A DNA stretch of 64,000 nt from Archivesica marissinica. Lineage: Eukaryota; Mollusca; Bivalvia; Venerida; Vesicomyidae. Below are positions 44,612 through 57,099 of the stretch, in pieces. Location of the stretch: the NCBI GenBank assembly GCA_014843695.1, contig CM026387.1, positions 66,198,139 through 66,262,138 of the forward strand. The letters are read 5' to 3'. How positions within the stretch are numbered: the first letter of the stretch is position 1; every line of letters starts with the position of its first letter. The translations under genes and the position numbers were made by a program. The notes under the pieces were generated by a model. That model saw only the letters and a list, made by a program, of their open reading frames with translations. It searched no databases and was not told the origin of the DNA.

Positions 44612-44787
44612 TATATACTTTAATTTAAATTCCAAGAAATGAGTATTAAATACTCGCCAGAACATATTCGATCGTTGTTATGGCAACGCTAAGAAGCGCA
44701 TTTTATTTTAAATTACGTGAAATAATTATATTTTAAAAATTACTCAAATCTTACAAGTAGTCTGGTATTTGTAACGCATGGACTTCA

Positions 44788-45078
44788 CAGACGGATCTGT
44801 AGTCCAGTGGTAACACGCTGGACTGATAAGCCAGGGATCGCAGGTTCGACCCCCCGTCTGACCCTAATAAAATTAACAGTCTTTCAGATGGGACGTTAAA
44901 CCGAGGTCTCGTGTCGGTGCTTTACACCGTGCACGTAAAAGAACCAGAGGAGACTCTGGAATGGGTCTCTCTCTGTATCATTGCACTATCCTCCAAAAAT
45001 CTAAAATGACTAATTTCTTCAGGAGGCGTCGCTCATATGGGAAACCGTTAGCGACGATAAATAAACGTAAAACACACA
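44788..45078 (+). mobile_element. SINE-B copy, full length
   Basis: Anticodon-like loop changed to CTGATAA. The tail hairpin has one loop change and the copy ends in a short CA run. Confidence 0.9.
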
Positions 45079-45163
45079 CAAGAACTTGTGGCCCGATACT
45101 TTGCTATGTGAAACGATTGTATATATTTGTATTATAAAAGTTGATTGAGTTCTTATCGTAGTA

Positions 45164-45830
45164 ATGCATGTAATATGGTTAAGTTCAATAAATAACGTTA
45201 GATATCAATTTCATGTAATATTGTTAAATTCAACGAAAGACGGCATATAACAATTTCATGTAATATGGCTAAATTCAATAAATGACGTCATATATCAATT
45301 TCATGTAATATGGTTAAATTCAACGAATGACGTCATATATCAATTTCTTGTAATATGGTTAAAATCAACGAATGACGTCATATATCAATTTCATGTAATA
45401 TGGTTAAGTTCAATAAATAACGTTAGATATCAATTTCATGTAATATTGTTAAATTCAACGAAAGACGGCATATAACAATTTCATGTAATATGGCTAAATT
45501 CAATAAATGACGTCATATATCAATTTCATGTAATATGGTTAAATTCAACGAATGACGTCATATATCAATTTCTTGTAATATGGTTAAAATCAACGAATGA
45601 CGTCATATATCAATTTCATGTAATATGGTTAAGTTCAATAAATAACGTTAGATATCAATTTCATGTAATATTGTTAAATTCAATAAATGATGGCATATAT
45701 CAATTTCATGTAATATGGTTAAATTCAACGAAAGACGGCATATAACAAGTTCATGTAATATGGCTAAATTCAATAAATGACGTCATATATCAATTTCATG
45801 TAATATGATTAAATTCAATAAATGACGTAG
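45164..45830. repeat. 45-bp tandem array organised into 225-bp higher-order repeats, rich in TGACGTCA
   Basis: About 15 units of 45 bp ('caatttcatgtaatatggtt' then 'aaattcaacgaatgacgtca'). Five unit variants repeat in fixed order with a period of exactly 225 bp (variant 'ggttaagttcaataaataac' near 45176, 45401 and 45626). The first two 225-bp blocks look identical by eye. Seven units contain the palindrome TGACGTCA, the consensus CREB/ATF site; others have 'agacggca' or 'taacgtta' instead. Confidence 0.95.
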
Positions 45831-46424
45831 GATACACTAGAACGTTGATGACGTAGTTGGATCAAGCTAAGCTTACTTCAGAAGTGCAGTTATATTATGT
45901 TATACGGTGACACTTTTCCCCGAACTATTTGAACACCCCTCGCATATCCGTATTGTATTAACGAAAGCAGACAAATGACTGCATTAGCAATATAGTACTC
46001 GAGTTAATGTAACACATATTGTTATATTCACAATGAAATCCACTGGGCTATTTGAATTACACAAGTATATGGACGTTAATATGGTTGAATGGAATCTATC
46101 TCATAGCAGAAATCTGGAAACTATGAAATAATGAGTCCCTCTTCTCAAATAAATGCACAGAACATTTCGAGGAATCAGTTACATGTTACATGTGTATTAC
46201 AAATGAAGGAATTGTTTACGCCGGAGATTCCGGGGTGACAAGGATTGTCTGGAATCATTATTGTATAAGTTGTTAGCAATGCGTATGCTCAAACTGAAAT
46301 TTATAAGACAATAACCTAATTTAATATATCATTATTGTTTAGAGGTTATTACGTGGCTTGTTTCATATCAGCCTAGGTATCGACCCGAGGTAACTTGATA
46401 TGTAGGTCGTATGCTGTAGCCAGT
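45831..46424. other. Intergenic, nothing recognised
   Basis: AT-rich spacer with no visible coding sequence. Confidence 0.35.
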
Positions 46425-46659
46425 TACCGATTAGCGCAGTGGTTACGCGCTCGCTTCTCACCAATGCAACCCCGGTTCGATCCTCGGACCGGCAAATATG
46501 TGAGATGGTACGGTGGTACATGATCGGACAGGTGGGTTTTCTCTGTATACTTCGGTTTCCTCCCACACCAATGACCGCATTTACGCTTTCATCGAGAGTG
46601 ATTAATATAAGTTGTTAGAACTTACTTCGCAATCGTTGTAAAATAAATAAAGTTTAAAT
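46425..46659 (+). mobile_element. SINE-D copy, full length
   Basis: Box A and box B ('cggttcgatcctcgg') are intact; the tail ends 'gtaaaataaataaagttta'. Confidence 0.88.
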
Positions 46660-47118
46660 ATGAAATTAGCCACGTAATAAGGGCCTTATTACTTATAAAT
46701 GAATTTGAACATTATGTAGTAAGCTAATCACATAATAAACTCTGCATTACTTAGATATGAATTAGATACACGAACACGATTGTAATATAATAACGAAACT
46801 ACAAACATTCTGCCAAATTTGACACACAGAGACGCTACAGGAAGTAAACAAACTAGCACTGAGTGCGTATGCGTTATTTTCTCAGGAGCTGGCTATATAC
46901 TGGCACGAGACCTATGACACCAGAAAACGTGAATTCAAACAACAAAATGTAATATCATGTTTGAAAACACATGGGTATAGACAGTATTGTGAGACGAAAA
47001 TAATTGCATACAATAGTCTAAAATTAATATCTAAGTAATCAATCATTACCATATCATGACCACTTTAATATTGCCCATTTTGAACTCATATTGTATCTGT
47101 GTTCCATTATATCCACCC
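46660..47118. other. Intergenic, nothing recognised
   Basis: AT-rich sequence. 'taataagggccttatta' at about 46676-46692 is a short palindrome. Confidence 0.35.
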
Positions 47119-47355
47119 TGTGGAAGTCGTGATAGCGCAGTGGTAGAACGTTCGCTTCAAGTGCGAAATGCCCGGAGTTCGAGCCCAGGTGTAGCCGTTA
47201 CGATTGTATTCTTAGGCAAAGCATTTAAATTCCACATTGTCTCTTCTCTCCCCCTCGTGGCGATGGATTCCAACAGGAATGAGGTCTCGAGAGTAATTAA
47301 TATAAGTTGTAAGAACTTGTTTCGCAATCGAACTAAAATAAAGTTTATAAATTAA
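47119..47355 (+). mobile_element. SINE-C copy, full length
   Basis: Head, body and tail are present. The acceptor side of box B is changed ('gagttcgagcccaggtgtag'). Confidence 0.87.
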
Positions 47356-47753
47356 ACTATTCACCCGGTGTCTTAATTGCAGTTTAAACTTTTGAACAGA
47401 TTTAAATTCTTAGCATGATGTCATTGAGCAGATTCGTTAGCAGATAGATCGTGTCTATGCACAGTATTAGCAAGTTATGTACACAAGAGAAGAATGCTTT
47501 GTAATTGTGGTTGCAATATAACGACCGATCCATTGTAGCTTCTAATGCTTCTCCATTTACTCACCATTGATTTTTATTGAGGATTAAACTTTATTGTCAA
47601 AGTTCCACTCAAAGCAATGAACGGCTTTAAAGAACTATAACTTATTCGTTCAGTTAACTGTGGCACTTTTAGCATGATTGAGTGTATATATATATCTAAA
47701 ATCAAAATAAACAAAACATAATATAATATTATATATTAAACACGCACACGCGC

Positions 47754-48280
<527 letters not shown>

Positions 48281-48295
48281 CACACACATATATAT

Positions 48296-48527
48296 AGGCT
48301 GTCCGATTAACACAGTGGTTTACGTGCTCGCTTATCACCAATGCAACCCGGGTAGTATATGAGATGGTACGGTTGGCACCAGATCGGGCAGGTGGGTTTT
48401 CTCCGGGTACTCCGGTTCTTTCCCACACGAATGACCACATTTACGCTTCCATCCACGCCAACGTGCGTGATTAATATACGTTGTTAAAGCTTGGTTCGTA
48501 ATCGTTGTAAAATAAATAAAGTTTAAA
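48296..48527 (+). mobile_element. SINE-D copy lacking box B
   Basis: Starts 'gctgtccgattaacacagtgg' right after the microsatellite. About 20 bases covering box B are missing ('cccgggtagtatatgag'). The tail is intact. Confidence 0.86.
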
Positions 48528-48670
48528 CGAAAAAGCTATGTATGGAATTGTTTCATTATTTTGCCCTAATATCGTTCAGATTATAGCGCTCGGACCTCCC
48601 AGTTAAACATGATGTATTTATAGGTAACACTATTTGCTGAGACAAACATTACATAAAAAGGCACAGGTCG

Positions 48671-49170
48671 ACTTGGAGCTTTGCGGATTGACGTGGAGCT
48701 ATGGCACATGGGGCAAGTATTTTTAAACATTGAAGTTTAAGGCCTTAATGGAGCTTTGCGTATTGACGTGGAGCTATGGCACACGGAGGCCAGTATTATT
48801 AAACATTGAAGTTTAAGGACTTGGTGGAGCTTTGCGGATTGACTTGGAGCTATGGCACATGGGGCAAGTATTTTTAAACATTGAAGTTTAAGGCCTTAAT
48901 GGAGCTTTGCGGATTGACGTGGAGCTATGGCACACGGAGGCCAGTATTATTAAACATTGAAGTTTAAGAACTTGGTGGAGCTTTGCGGATTGACTTGGAG
49001 CTATGGCACATGGGGCAAGTAGTTTTAAACATTGAAGTTTAAGGCCTTAATGGAGTTTTGCGGATTGACGTGGAGCTATGGCACATGGGGCAACTATTTT
49101 TAAACATTGAAGTTTAAGGCCTTGATGGAGTTTTGCGGATTGACTTGGAGCTATGGTATTTTTAAAAATT
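48671..49170. repeat. Tandem repeat, 75-bp unit in alternating A/B types, about 6-7 copies
   Basis: Type A has 'cacatggggcaagtattttt', type B 'cacacggaggccagtattat'. They alternate in the first four units, giving a 150-bp dimer, then only type A follows. A 'ggagctttgcggattgac' block is common to all. Confidence 0.93.
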
Positions 49171-49189
49171 GAAGACCTTCATGACACTT

Positions 49190-49650
49190 GGTTAATAGCA
49201 CACGTTTATATTTAAACAAGGATTTCCGAGAATTTGATCAGTATGTGTCACGTGACTGTCACATGGTTTCCCGCACGCCGGACAAGCATATCAGAGTATT
49301 TTACCCGTTTGTGTGTCACATGATTTCCCGCACGCCGGACAAGCATATCAGAGTATTTTACCCGTTGGTGTCACATGGTTTGTCGGACACAGGGCAAGGA
49401 TTTCTGAGAATTTTACCCGTTTGTATCAAATTGTTTCACTCACGCTGGGCAAGCATTTACGAATATTTGTCCGTTTGGTGTCATATCGTTTATTTCGAAC
49501 AAGGATACTAGAGTATTTACACGTTTGTATCGCATGGTTGCTCGCACGACCGACTCATATATTCGAGAATTTTACAAGCTGGTGTCACACGGTTTTCCTT
49601 AAATCTGATATTAATTTCTGAGTATTAAACCATTTTACGCTATATGGTTT
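49190..49650. repeat. Degenerate tandem repeat, about 58-bp unit, about 7 copies
   Basis: Recurring 'gtgtcacatggtttc', 'cgcacgccggacaagcat' and 'gagtattttacccgtt' blocks with considerable divergence. The phrase 'tcacatgg..tctcgcac' also occurs in the 88-bp array and near 51015, so these arrays may share an ancestor. Confidence 0.75.
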
Positions 49651-49671
49651 CTTGCACGAACGAACAATACT

Positions 49672-49870
49672 ACGTACAGGATATAAGTCAAAAACGATCC
49701 AATAAAAAAAATATTGCACCATTTTCGGCTTATATCTTACTTAAAACACACACGTAATTGTTAATTTCGTACCTTTACGTATATGATTTAACATAATACT
49801 CTGGTCTTTTGACAGCAATCCAATATTAATAATAATGGACTGCAAGTACAAAAGGTATGACGTCAGTGTT
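49672..49870 (+). mobile_element. Dispersed 36-bp-array element, copy 5 (right flank only)
   Basis: 'ggatataagtcaaaaacgat', 'cggcttatatcttactt', 'taattgttaatttcgtacc' and 'ggtatgacgtcag' match the right flank of copy 1. The array and left flank are absent, and the hairpin is collapsed. Confidence 0.7.
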
Positions 49871-49905
49871 TTCACTGAGCATATACGTAGTGGTGTCACT
49901 GTCAC

Positions 49906-50978
49906 ATGGCTTCTCCCACGCCAACCCTGGATTCCCAGTATGTTCTCGCTAGAGTCACAAGGTATCTCGCACACCTGGCTAGATCTTCATAATGTGGCTT
50001 CTCCCACGCCAACCCTGGATTCCCAGTATGTTCTCGCTAGAGTCACAAGGTATCTCGCACACCTGGCTAGATCTTCATAATGTGGCGTCTCCCACGCCAA
50101 CCCTGGAGTCCCAGTATGTTCTCGCTAGTAACACAAGGTATCTCGCACACCTGGCTAGATCTTCATAATGTAGCGTCTCCCACGCCAACCCTGGATTCCC
50201 AGTATGTTCTCGCTAGTGTCACAAGGTATCTCGCACACCTGACTAGATCTTCATAATGTGGCGTCTCCCACGCCAACCCTGGATTCCCAGTATGTTCTCG
50301 CTAGTGTCACAAGATATCTCGCACACCTGACTAGACCTGACCAATGTGGCGTCTCCCACGTCAACCCTGGATTCCCAGTATGTTCTCGCTAGTGTCACAA
50401 GGTATCTCGCACACCTGGCTAGATCTTCATAATGTGGCGTCTCCCACGCCAACCCTGGATTCCCAGTATGTTCTCGCTAGTAACACAAGGTATCTCGCAC
50501 ATTTGACTAGAACTTCACAATGTGGCGTCTCCCACGCCAACCCTGGATTCCCAGTATGGTCTCGCTAGTGTCACAATGTATCTCGCACACCTGGCTAGAT
50601 CTTCATAAGGTGGCGTCTCCCAAGCCAACCCTGGATTCCCAGTATGTTCTCGCTAGTAACACAAGGTATCTCGCACACCTGACTAGAACTTCACAATGTG
50701 GCGTCTCCCACGCCAACCCTGGATTCCAAGTATGTTCTCGCTAGTGTCACAAGGTATCTCGCACACCTGACTAGAACTTCACAATCTGGCTTCCCCACGC
50801 CAACCCTGGATTCCCAGTATGTTCTCGCTAGTGTCACAAGATATCTCGCACACCTGACTAGACCTGACCAATGTGGCGTCTCCCACGCCAACCCTGGATT
50901 CCCAGTATGTTCTCGCTAGTGTCACAAGGTATCTCGCACACCTGGCTAGATCTTCATAATGTGGCTTCCCCACACCTG
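49906..50978. repeat. Minisatellite, 88-bp unit, about 12 copies
   Basis: Unit starts 'tggcgtctcccacgccaacc' and ends 'ctagatcttcataatg'. Ends alternate between 'ggctagatcttcataatg', 'gactagaacttcacaatg' and 'gactagacctgaccaatg'. Because 88 is not a multiple of 3, frames are limited to about 70 codons. Confidence 0.96.
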
Positions 50979-51594
50979 ACAATCATGTCTTTGTTATTAT
51001 TCTATTATGAGTATGTCACGCGGTTTCTCGTACATCACGTAAGGTTTCCCATGGTGTCCTCACTGTTCTCGCATAGCCTCTCACACACCGGGACATGAAT
51101 TACAAGTACATGTAGTTACCTGTGTCGCCCACATGGTTCGCCGGAGGCGAGCGTAAATAAGCTCAATCATCATTGGGTGTTATATAGTGTCTCGCACGTC
51201 GAGCAAGGCTGTTCGATTAGTTACCATTTTTCTATCGTTGCTAGCGACATAATTTACTGTCAGAGGTGCATATGCTTGAACGAAGGAAAGAGGGAGAGGG
51301 AGGGAGAAAAGAAATAACTTGAGTGAGATTGCAGGGTCGCACATTCGCAGACAAGTCATGCAGGCAGAATATTTAAATACGTATGGTATATTTAATGATA
51401 TATTTAGGACATCAGGACGAATATGCAGTGAATTATATTTACAACGTGATCTTTAGACAATCAGCTAATATATTGGGCTCGAGGAAACCGCAATCAAGTT
51501 TAAAGAAAATCACCAACATTATATCGATTGCGACACATGCATTAGCAATTCATTGGCACTGATTCAAACGTATGTGCGGTTCATCTTGTGTGCG
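50979..51594. other. Intergenic, nothing recognised
   Basis: Includes decayed pieces related to the 58-bp repeat (about 51015-51095). A purine-rich run lies at about 51284-51312. Confidence 0.35.
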
Positions 51595-51596
51595 GA

Positions 51597-51730
51597 GTAC
51601 CTGGAGAATATCTATCTCTCCGATCCAGCGACCACATTACCGTACCATCTCACGAACTGTATTGTGACGAGGATTAAACCAGGTTTGCATTGGGTTTAGG
51701 CGAGTGTACATGACTGTGCTAGCCGGGCAG
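51597..51730 (-). mobile_element. Old, decayed SINE-D copy (head and body only)
   Basis: The minus strand shows 'gtgagatggtacgg' and 'ctggatcgga' with a recognisable but eroded head ('ccaatgcaaacctgg'). No tail remains. Confidence 0.65.
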
Positions 51731-51844
51731 CAGTGAAATGAGGTTATAAAGTTGAAGCTTTAAGTACAAGAAGGAATGCTACACCATATTCTTCCATTAT
51801 AATTTGAATACAAATGTTCAATAAATAGTACGTGTTTTGTAATA

Positions 51845-52041
51845 CAGTCTACATCCGTTATGTCGAATTCCGTCGGACCGAACACAATACTTCGACATAA
51901 CCGAAGATTGACTTAACGAAATTCGATATATACAGATCCAGTTATATGTAAAATGATAGTGTCTGAAACGGGACTTTGATCCGACTTCGAGATAACTGGA
52001 TAATTCGACATAACCGACTTTGACATAACAAATGTAGACTA
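51845..52041. mobile_element. MITE of pogo/Tigger type with TA target duplication
   Basis: Ends carry inverted AGTCTACATnnGTTATGTC, 19 bp with two mismatches. TA dinucleotides flank at 51843-51844 and 52042-52043. 'ttcgacataaccga' recurs inside. Length 197 bp, no coding sequence. A CAG-type end and TA target are typical of Tc1/mariner-pogo elements. Confidence 0.75.
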
Positions 52042-52086
52042 TAACAAACGGAAAGTAATATGACTTTTCAGAATCGGCTAGCCACG

Positions 52087-53231
52087 CACTGCGTACATTC
52101 AGAACGCACCGCCCTCTGTCGGCAATCAGAACAAGACAGTTGTTTGCACTGCGTATATTCAGAACGCACCGCCCTCTGTCGGCAATCAGAACAAGACAGT
52201 TGTTTGCACTGCGTACATTCAGAACGCACCGCCCTCTGTCGGCAATCAGAACAAGACAGCTGTTTGCACTGTGTTAATTCAGAACGCACCGCCCTCTGTC
52301 GGCAATCAGAACAAGACTGCTGTTTGCACTGTGTTAATTCAGAACGCACCGCCCTCTGTCGGCAATCAGAACAAGACAGTTGTTTGCACTGCGTACATTC
52401 AGAACGCACCGCCCTCTGTCGGCAATCAGAACAAGACAGTTGTTTGCACTGCGTACATTCAGCACGCACCGCCCTCTGTCGGCAATCAGAACAAGACAGC
52501 TGTTTGCACTGTGTTAATTCAGAACGCACAGCCCTCTGTCGGCAATCAGAACAAGACAGCTATTTGCACGGGGTACATTCAGAACGCATCGCCCTCTGTC
52601 GGCAATCAGAACAAGACAGTTGTTTGCACTGCGTACATTCAGAATGCACCGCCCTCTGTCGGCAATCAGAACAAGGCAGCTGTTTGCACTGCGTACATTC
52701 AGAACGCATCGCCCTCTGTCGGCAATCAGAACAAGACAGCTGTTTGCACTGCGTACATTCAGAACGCACCGCCCTCTGTCGGCAATCAGAACAAGACAGT
52801 TGTTTGCACTGCGTTAATTCAGAACGCACCGCCCTCTGTCGGCAATCAGAACAAGGCAGATGTTTGCACTGCTTACATTCAGAACGCACCGCCCTCTGTC
52901 GACAATCAGAACAAGACAGCTATTTGCACTGGGTACATTCAGAACGCATCGCCCTCTGTCGGCAATCAGAACAAGACAGTTGTTTGCACTGCGTACATTC
53001 AGAATGCACCGCCCTCTGTCGGCAATCAGAACAAGACTGCTGTTTGCACTGCGTACATTCATTCAGAACGCACCGCCCTCTGTCGGCAATCAGAACAAGA
53101 CATATGTTTGCACTGCGTACATTCATTCAGAACGCACCGCCCTCTGTCGGCAATCAGAACAAGACATATGTTTGCACTGCGTACATTCAGAATGCACCGC
53201 CCTCTGTCGGCAATCAGAACACGACAGTTGT
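52087..53231. repeat. Minisatellite, 60-bp unit, 19 copies
   Basis: Unit contains 'cactgcgtacattcagaacg', 'caccgccctctgtcggcaat' and 'cagaacaagacagttgtttg'. Two units near the right end have an extra 'catt'. All frames stay open for hundreds of codons on the plus strand because the unit is stop-free; these frames are not genes. Confidence 0.97.
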
Positions 53232-53357
53232 TGCTTTAATATTCTCTGGCCAGCTGACCTCCTCATGGCGTGCACGTCGCGATTGGGGCCCATCTCACAG
53301 CAGCAGTGTAGGATACTCTGGATCGTTTGGGTGTTGACCTTTCAACACGGGACACAC

Positions 53358-53655
53358 GTGTTTGTGTGTTTTACGTTTATTTATCTTCGCTACCGGTTGC
53401 CCGCATGAGCAACGCCTCCTGAACAGATTAGTCATTTTAGATTGTTGGAGGATAGTGCAATGATATAGACAGAAACCCATTCCAGAGTCTCCTCTGGTTC
53501 TTTTACGTGCACGGTGTTCAGCACCGACACGAGACCTCGGTTTAAAGTCCCATCTGAAAGACTGTTAATTTTATTATGGTCAGACGGGGGATCGAACCTG
53601 CGACCCCTGGATTACAAGTCCAACGTGTTAACCACTGGACTACATATCCGTCTGT
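53358..53655 (-). mobile_element. SINE-B copy, full length, with 11-bp target-site duplication
   Basis: ACGGGACACAC flanks it at 53347-53357 and 53656-53666. The tail hairpin has unpaired changes ('cttcgct', 'agcaacg'). Confidence 0.91.
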
Positions 53656-53936
53656 ACGGGACACACATTCTAGCACCTCACTATATGTATGCTGACACCA
53701 AAGAGAAACTGTGCACTTGCCTTAAGAGGTAAAATGTATATACCTATAGAAAAATATATAGCTAAATTAACTGACGTCATGTATCGTAGATCACGTATTA
53801 TATAGGACCCGTACAGCACATGGTTTATGCTCAGAGAAATATATTTGTTTTATGGCCCCATTACTTTTGTCACAAGCATCATGGGAAATTAGGGAATGTA
53901 TTTGTAATAGCGTATCATCATTCATGCCAATATATA

Positions 53937-54168
53937 GTTTAGTTTATATAAATTTATTTTAGCTCGATTGCGAAACAAGTTCTTTCAACTTGTATTAATC
54001 ACTCTCGAGATCTCATTCCTGATGGAATCCATCGCCACGACGGAGAAAGAAGAGGCAACATGGAATTTAAATGCCTTGCCTAAGTAATCGTAACGGCTCC
54101 AGCGGGGCTCGAACTCCGGACCTTTCGCACCTGAAGCGAACGCGCATCCACTGCGCTATCACGACTTC
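53937..54168 (-). mobile_element. SINE-C copy, full length
   Basis: About 8 bases of the body are missing ('cctaagtaatcgtaacgg'). A possible 7-bp duplication AATATAT lies at its ends. Confidence 0.87.
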
Positions 54169-54434
54169 AAATATATCGTTTGCTTGTGAATACAACATAC
54201 ATAACAATTTGGAATAATTTAAAAAATCAATGGATGTCGAGAAGTGGATGGCAACTGGAGACGATAGAGGAAAGTGGTAGACTAACTACGTTATCTCAAT
54301 AAATACAAATTAACATGCTTAAAGAATCCTAGATCAGTCTAGTCTCAGTGTTATCGTAGGTGATATTTCTATTTTAATACACTACCAATACAGAGTTATT
54401 GACACAACTCCGATACCTGATCGCCCACCGTCTC

Positions 54435-56432
54435 TGCATCTCATCTACACCCACATCTCCATTGTCTCTCTGTCATCTCATATACACGCGCATCTCCATT
54501 GTCTCTCTGTCATCTCCTCTACACCCGCATCTCCATCGTCTCTCTGTCATATCCTCTACACCCGCATCTCCATTGTCTCTCTGTCATCTCATATACACGC
54601 GCATCTCCATTGTCTCTCTTTGATCTCATCTACACCCGCATCTCCATCGTCTCTCTGTCATCTCATATACACGCGCATCTCCATTGTCTCTCTGTCATCT
54701 CATATACACGCGCATCTCCATTGTCTCTCTTTGATCTCATCTACACCCGCATCTCCATTGTCTCTCTGTCATCTCACCTACAACCGCATCTCCATTGTCT
54801 CTCTGTCATCTCACCTACAACCGCATCTCCATTGTCTCTCTGTCATCTCACCTACAACCGCATCTCCATTGTCTCTCTGTCATCTCACCTACAACCGCAT
54901 CTCCATTGTCTCTCTGTCATCTCACATACACCCGCATCTCCATTGTCTCTCTGTCATCTCATCTACAACCGCATCTCCATTGTCTCTCTGTCATCTCATA
55001 TACACGCGCATCTCCATTGTCTCTCTGTCATCCCATCTACACCCGCATCTCCATTGTCTCTCTGTCATCTCACATACACCCGCATCTCCATTGTCTCTCT
55101 GTCATCTCATATACACGCGCATCTCCATTGTCTCTCTATCATCTCATATACACCCGCATCTCCATTGTCTCTCTGTCATCTCATCTACAACCGCATCTCC
55201 ATTGTCTCTCTGTCATCTCATCTACAATCGCATCTCCATTGTCTCTCTGTCATCTCATCTACACCCGCATCTCCATTGTCTCTCTGTCATCTCATCTACA
55301 CCCGCATCTCCATTGTCTCTCTGTCATCTCATCTACAACCGCATCTCCATTGTCTCTCTGTCATCTCATCTACACCCGCATCTCCATTGTCTCTCTGTCA
55401 TATCATCTACACCCGCATCTCCATTGTCTCTCTGTCATCTCACATACACCCGCATCTCCATTGTCTCTCTGTCATCTCACATACACCCGCATCTCCATTG
55501 TCTCTCTGTCATCTCATCTACACCCGCATCTCCATTGTCTCTCTGTCATCTCACATACACCCGCATCTCCATTGTCTCTCTGTCATCTCATATACACCGC
55601 ATCTCCATTGTCTCTCTGTCATCTCACCTACACCCGCATCTCCATTGTCTCTCTTTCATCTCACCTACACGCGCATCTCCATTGTCTCTCTGTCATCTCA
55701 TCTACTACCGCATCTCCATTGTCTCTCTGTCATCTCATCTACAACCGCATCTCCATTGTCTCTCTGTCATCTCATCTACAACCGCATCTCCATTGTCTCT
55801 CTCTGTCATCTCATATACACGCGCATCTCCATTGTCTCTCTGTCATCTCATCTACACCCGCATCTCCATTGTCTCTCTGTCATCTCACATACACCCGCAT
55901 CTCCATTGTCTCTCTGTCATCTCATATACACGCGCATCTCCATCGTCTCTCTGTCATCTCATCTACACCCGCATATATGTTGTCTCTCTGTCATCTCATC
56001 TACACCCGCATCTATGTTGTCTCTCTGTCATCTCATCTACACCCGCATCTCCATTGTCTCTATGTCATCTCACCTACACTCGCATCTCCACTGTCTCTCT
56101 GTCATCTCATCTACACCCACATCTATGTTGTCTCTCTTTGATCTCATCTACAACCGCATCTCCATCGTCTCTCTGTCATCTCACCTACAATCGCATCTCC
56201 ATTGTCTCTCTATCATCTCACCTACAAACGCATCTCCATTGTCTCTCTGTCAGCTCACCTACAATCGCATCTCCATTGTCTCTCTGTCATCTCCTCTACA
56301 CCCGCATCTCCATCGTCTCTCTGTCATCTCACCTACAATCGCATCTCCATCGTCTATCTGTCATCTCATCTACATCATCATCTCCATCGTCTCTCTGTCA
56401 GCTCACCTACTCCCCCATCTCTATCGTCTCTG
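54435..56432. repeat. Minisatellite, 37-bp unit, about 54 copies
   Basis: Unit 'atctccattgtctctctgtc' then 'atctcatctacacccgc'. Units vary mainly at 'tcatct/cacata/cacctac' and 'acccgc/acgcgc/accgc'. Because 37 is not a multiple of 3, a frame cycles through the unit every 111 bp. All three plus frames lack stops, giving overlapping frames of 448-648 codons that are artefacts. Confidence 0.98.
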
Positions 56433-56478
56433 GCATTTAATTTAGAAAGTATTTCAGTATAATGCCGTTTTGGGTGTA

Positions 56479-56651
56479 CAGTCAAACCTGTGTTAGAGTT
56501 CACCCCTATTAAACAGCCAGCTTGTATTAGCAACCAGTTTCCAGATTTCCCCATGTGTTGTTATACATATGACCACTGTTAAACAGCCACCTGTGCTAAG
56601 CAACCACTTTGTATGAGTCCTTTGGCTGGCTGCTTAAGACAAGTTTGACTG
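56479..56651. mobile_element. MITE with CAGTCAAAC terminal inverted repeats
   Basis: 'cagtcaaacctgtgtta' at 56479 is mirrored by 'aagacaagtttgactg' ending at 56651. A TA precedes the left end. The internal 'taaacagccacc' and 'aagcaaccac' blocks repeat in tandem. It has no coding sequence; a Tc1/mariner-related MITE is likely. Confidence 0.7.
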
Positions 56652-57099
56652 TCGTAATTTTGCTGTCTCGCTTCTGTTCAGAATCACATAGTTATTAGTT
56701 GACCTTTTATTGTGTTGCATCGAGATAATATAATTCTACAGTTACTGTAGGCAATATAGATGACATAATTGTTATAAATTCTGAGATTCCACAAACGGTT
56801 ACGGGCGTCACGGACAGTTAATCACGGGCATATTTCTTCGAGGTTTGCTTTTATTACATTGTCCTCAATGGGAATTGCTAGCCTTAAGGATGCTATACAT
56901 TATAATGGTGGACAATCGATTTGTATCCGTCTAAATGTGTGCCGTGACATATTCCGAAAAGGTAGCACAGTATATATCAGCACTCGCACTAAGCAATGGA
57001 GGTTGTTCAACCGTGTTGTCTGTTCGTAGGTCATCACAATTATCACTTGTAGCTCTCCAGTTCAGTATGTCTGTTAATATACATGTTGTGATTCCGTAG
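56652..57099. other. Intergenic, nothing recognised
   Basis: AT-rich sequence between the MITE and the LINE end. Confidence 0.35.

Noticed and set aside
52060..53408. 425-codon and shorter frames with 20-residue repeats
   Set aside because: 60-bp array open in three plus frames; no codon bias toward one frame.
54499..56445. 648-, 606- and 448-codon frames
   Set aside because: A 37-bp unit without stops makes all three frames open; typical array artefact.
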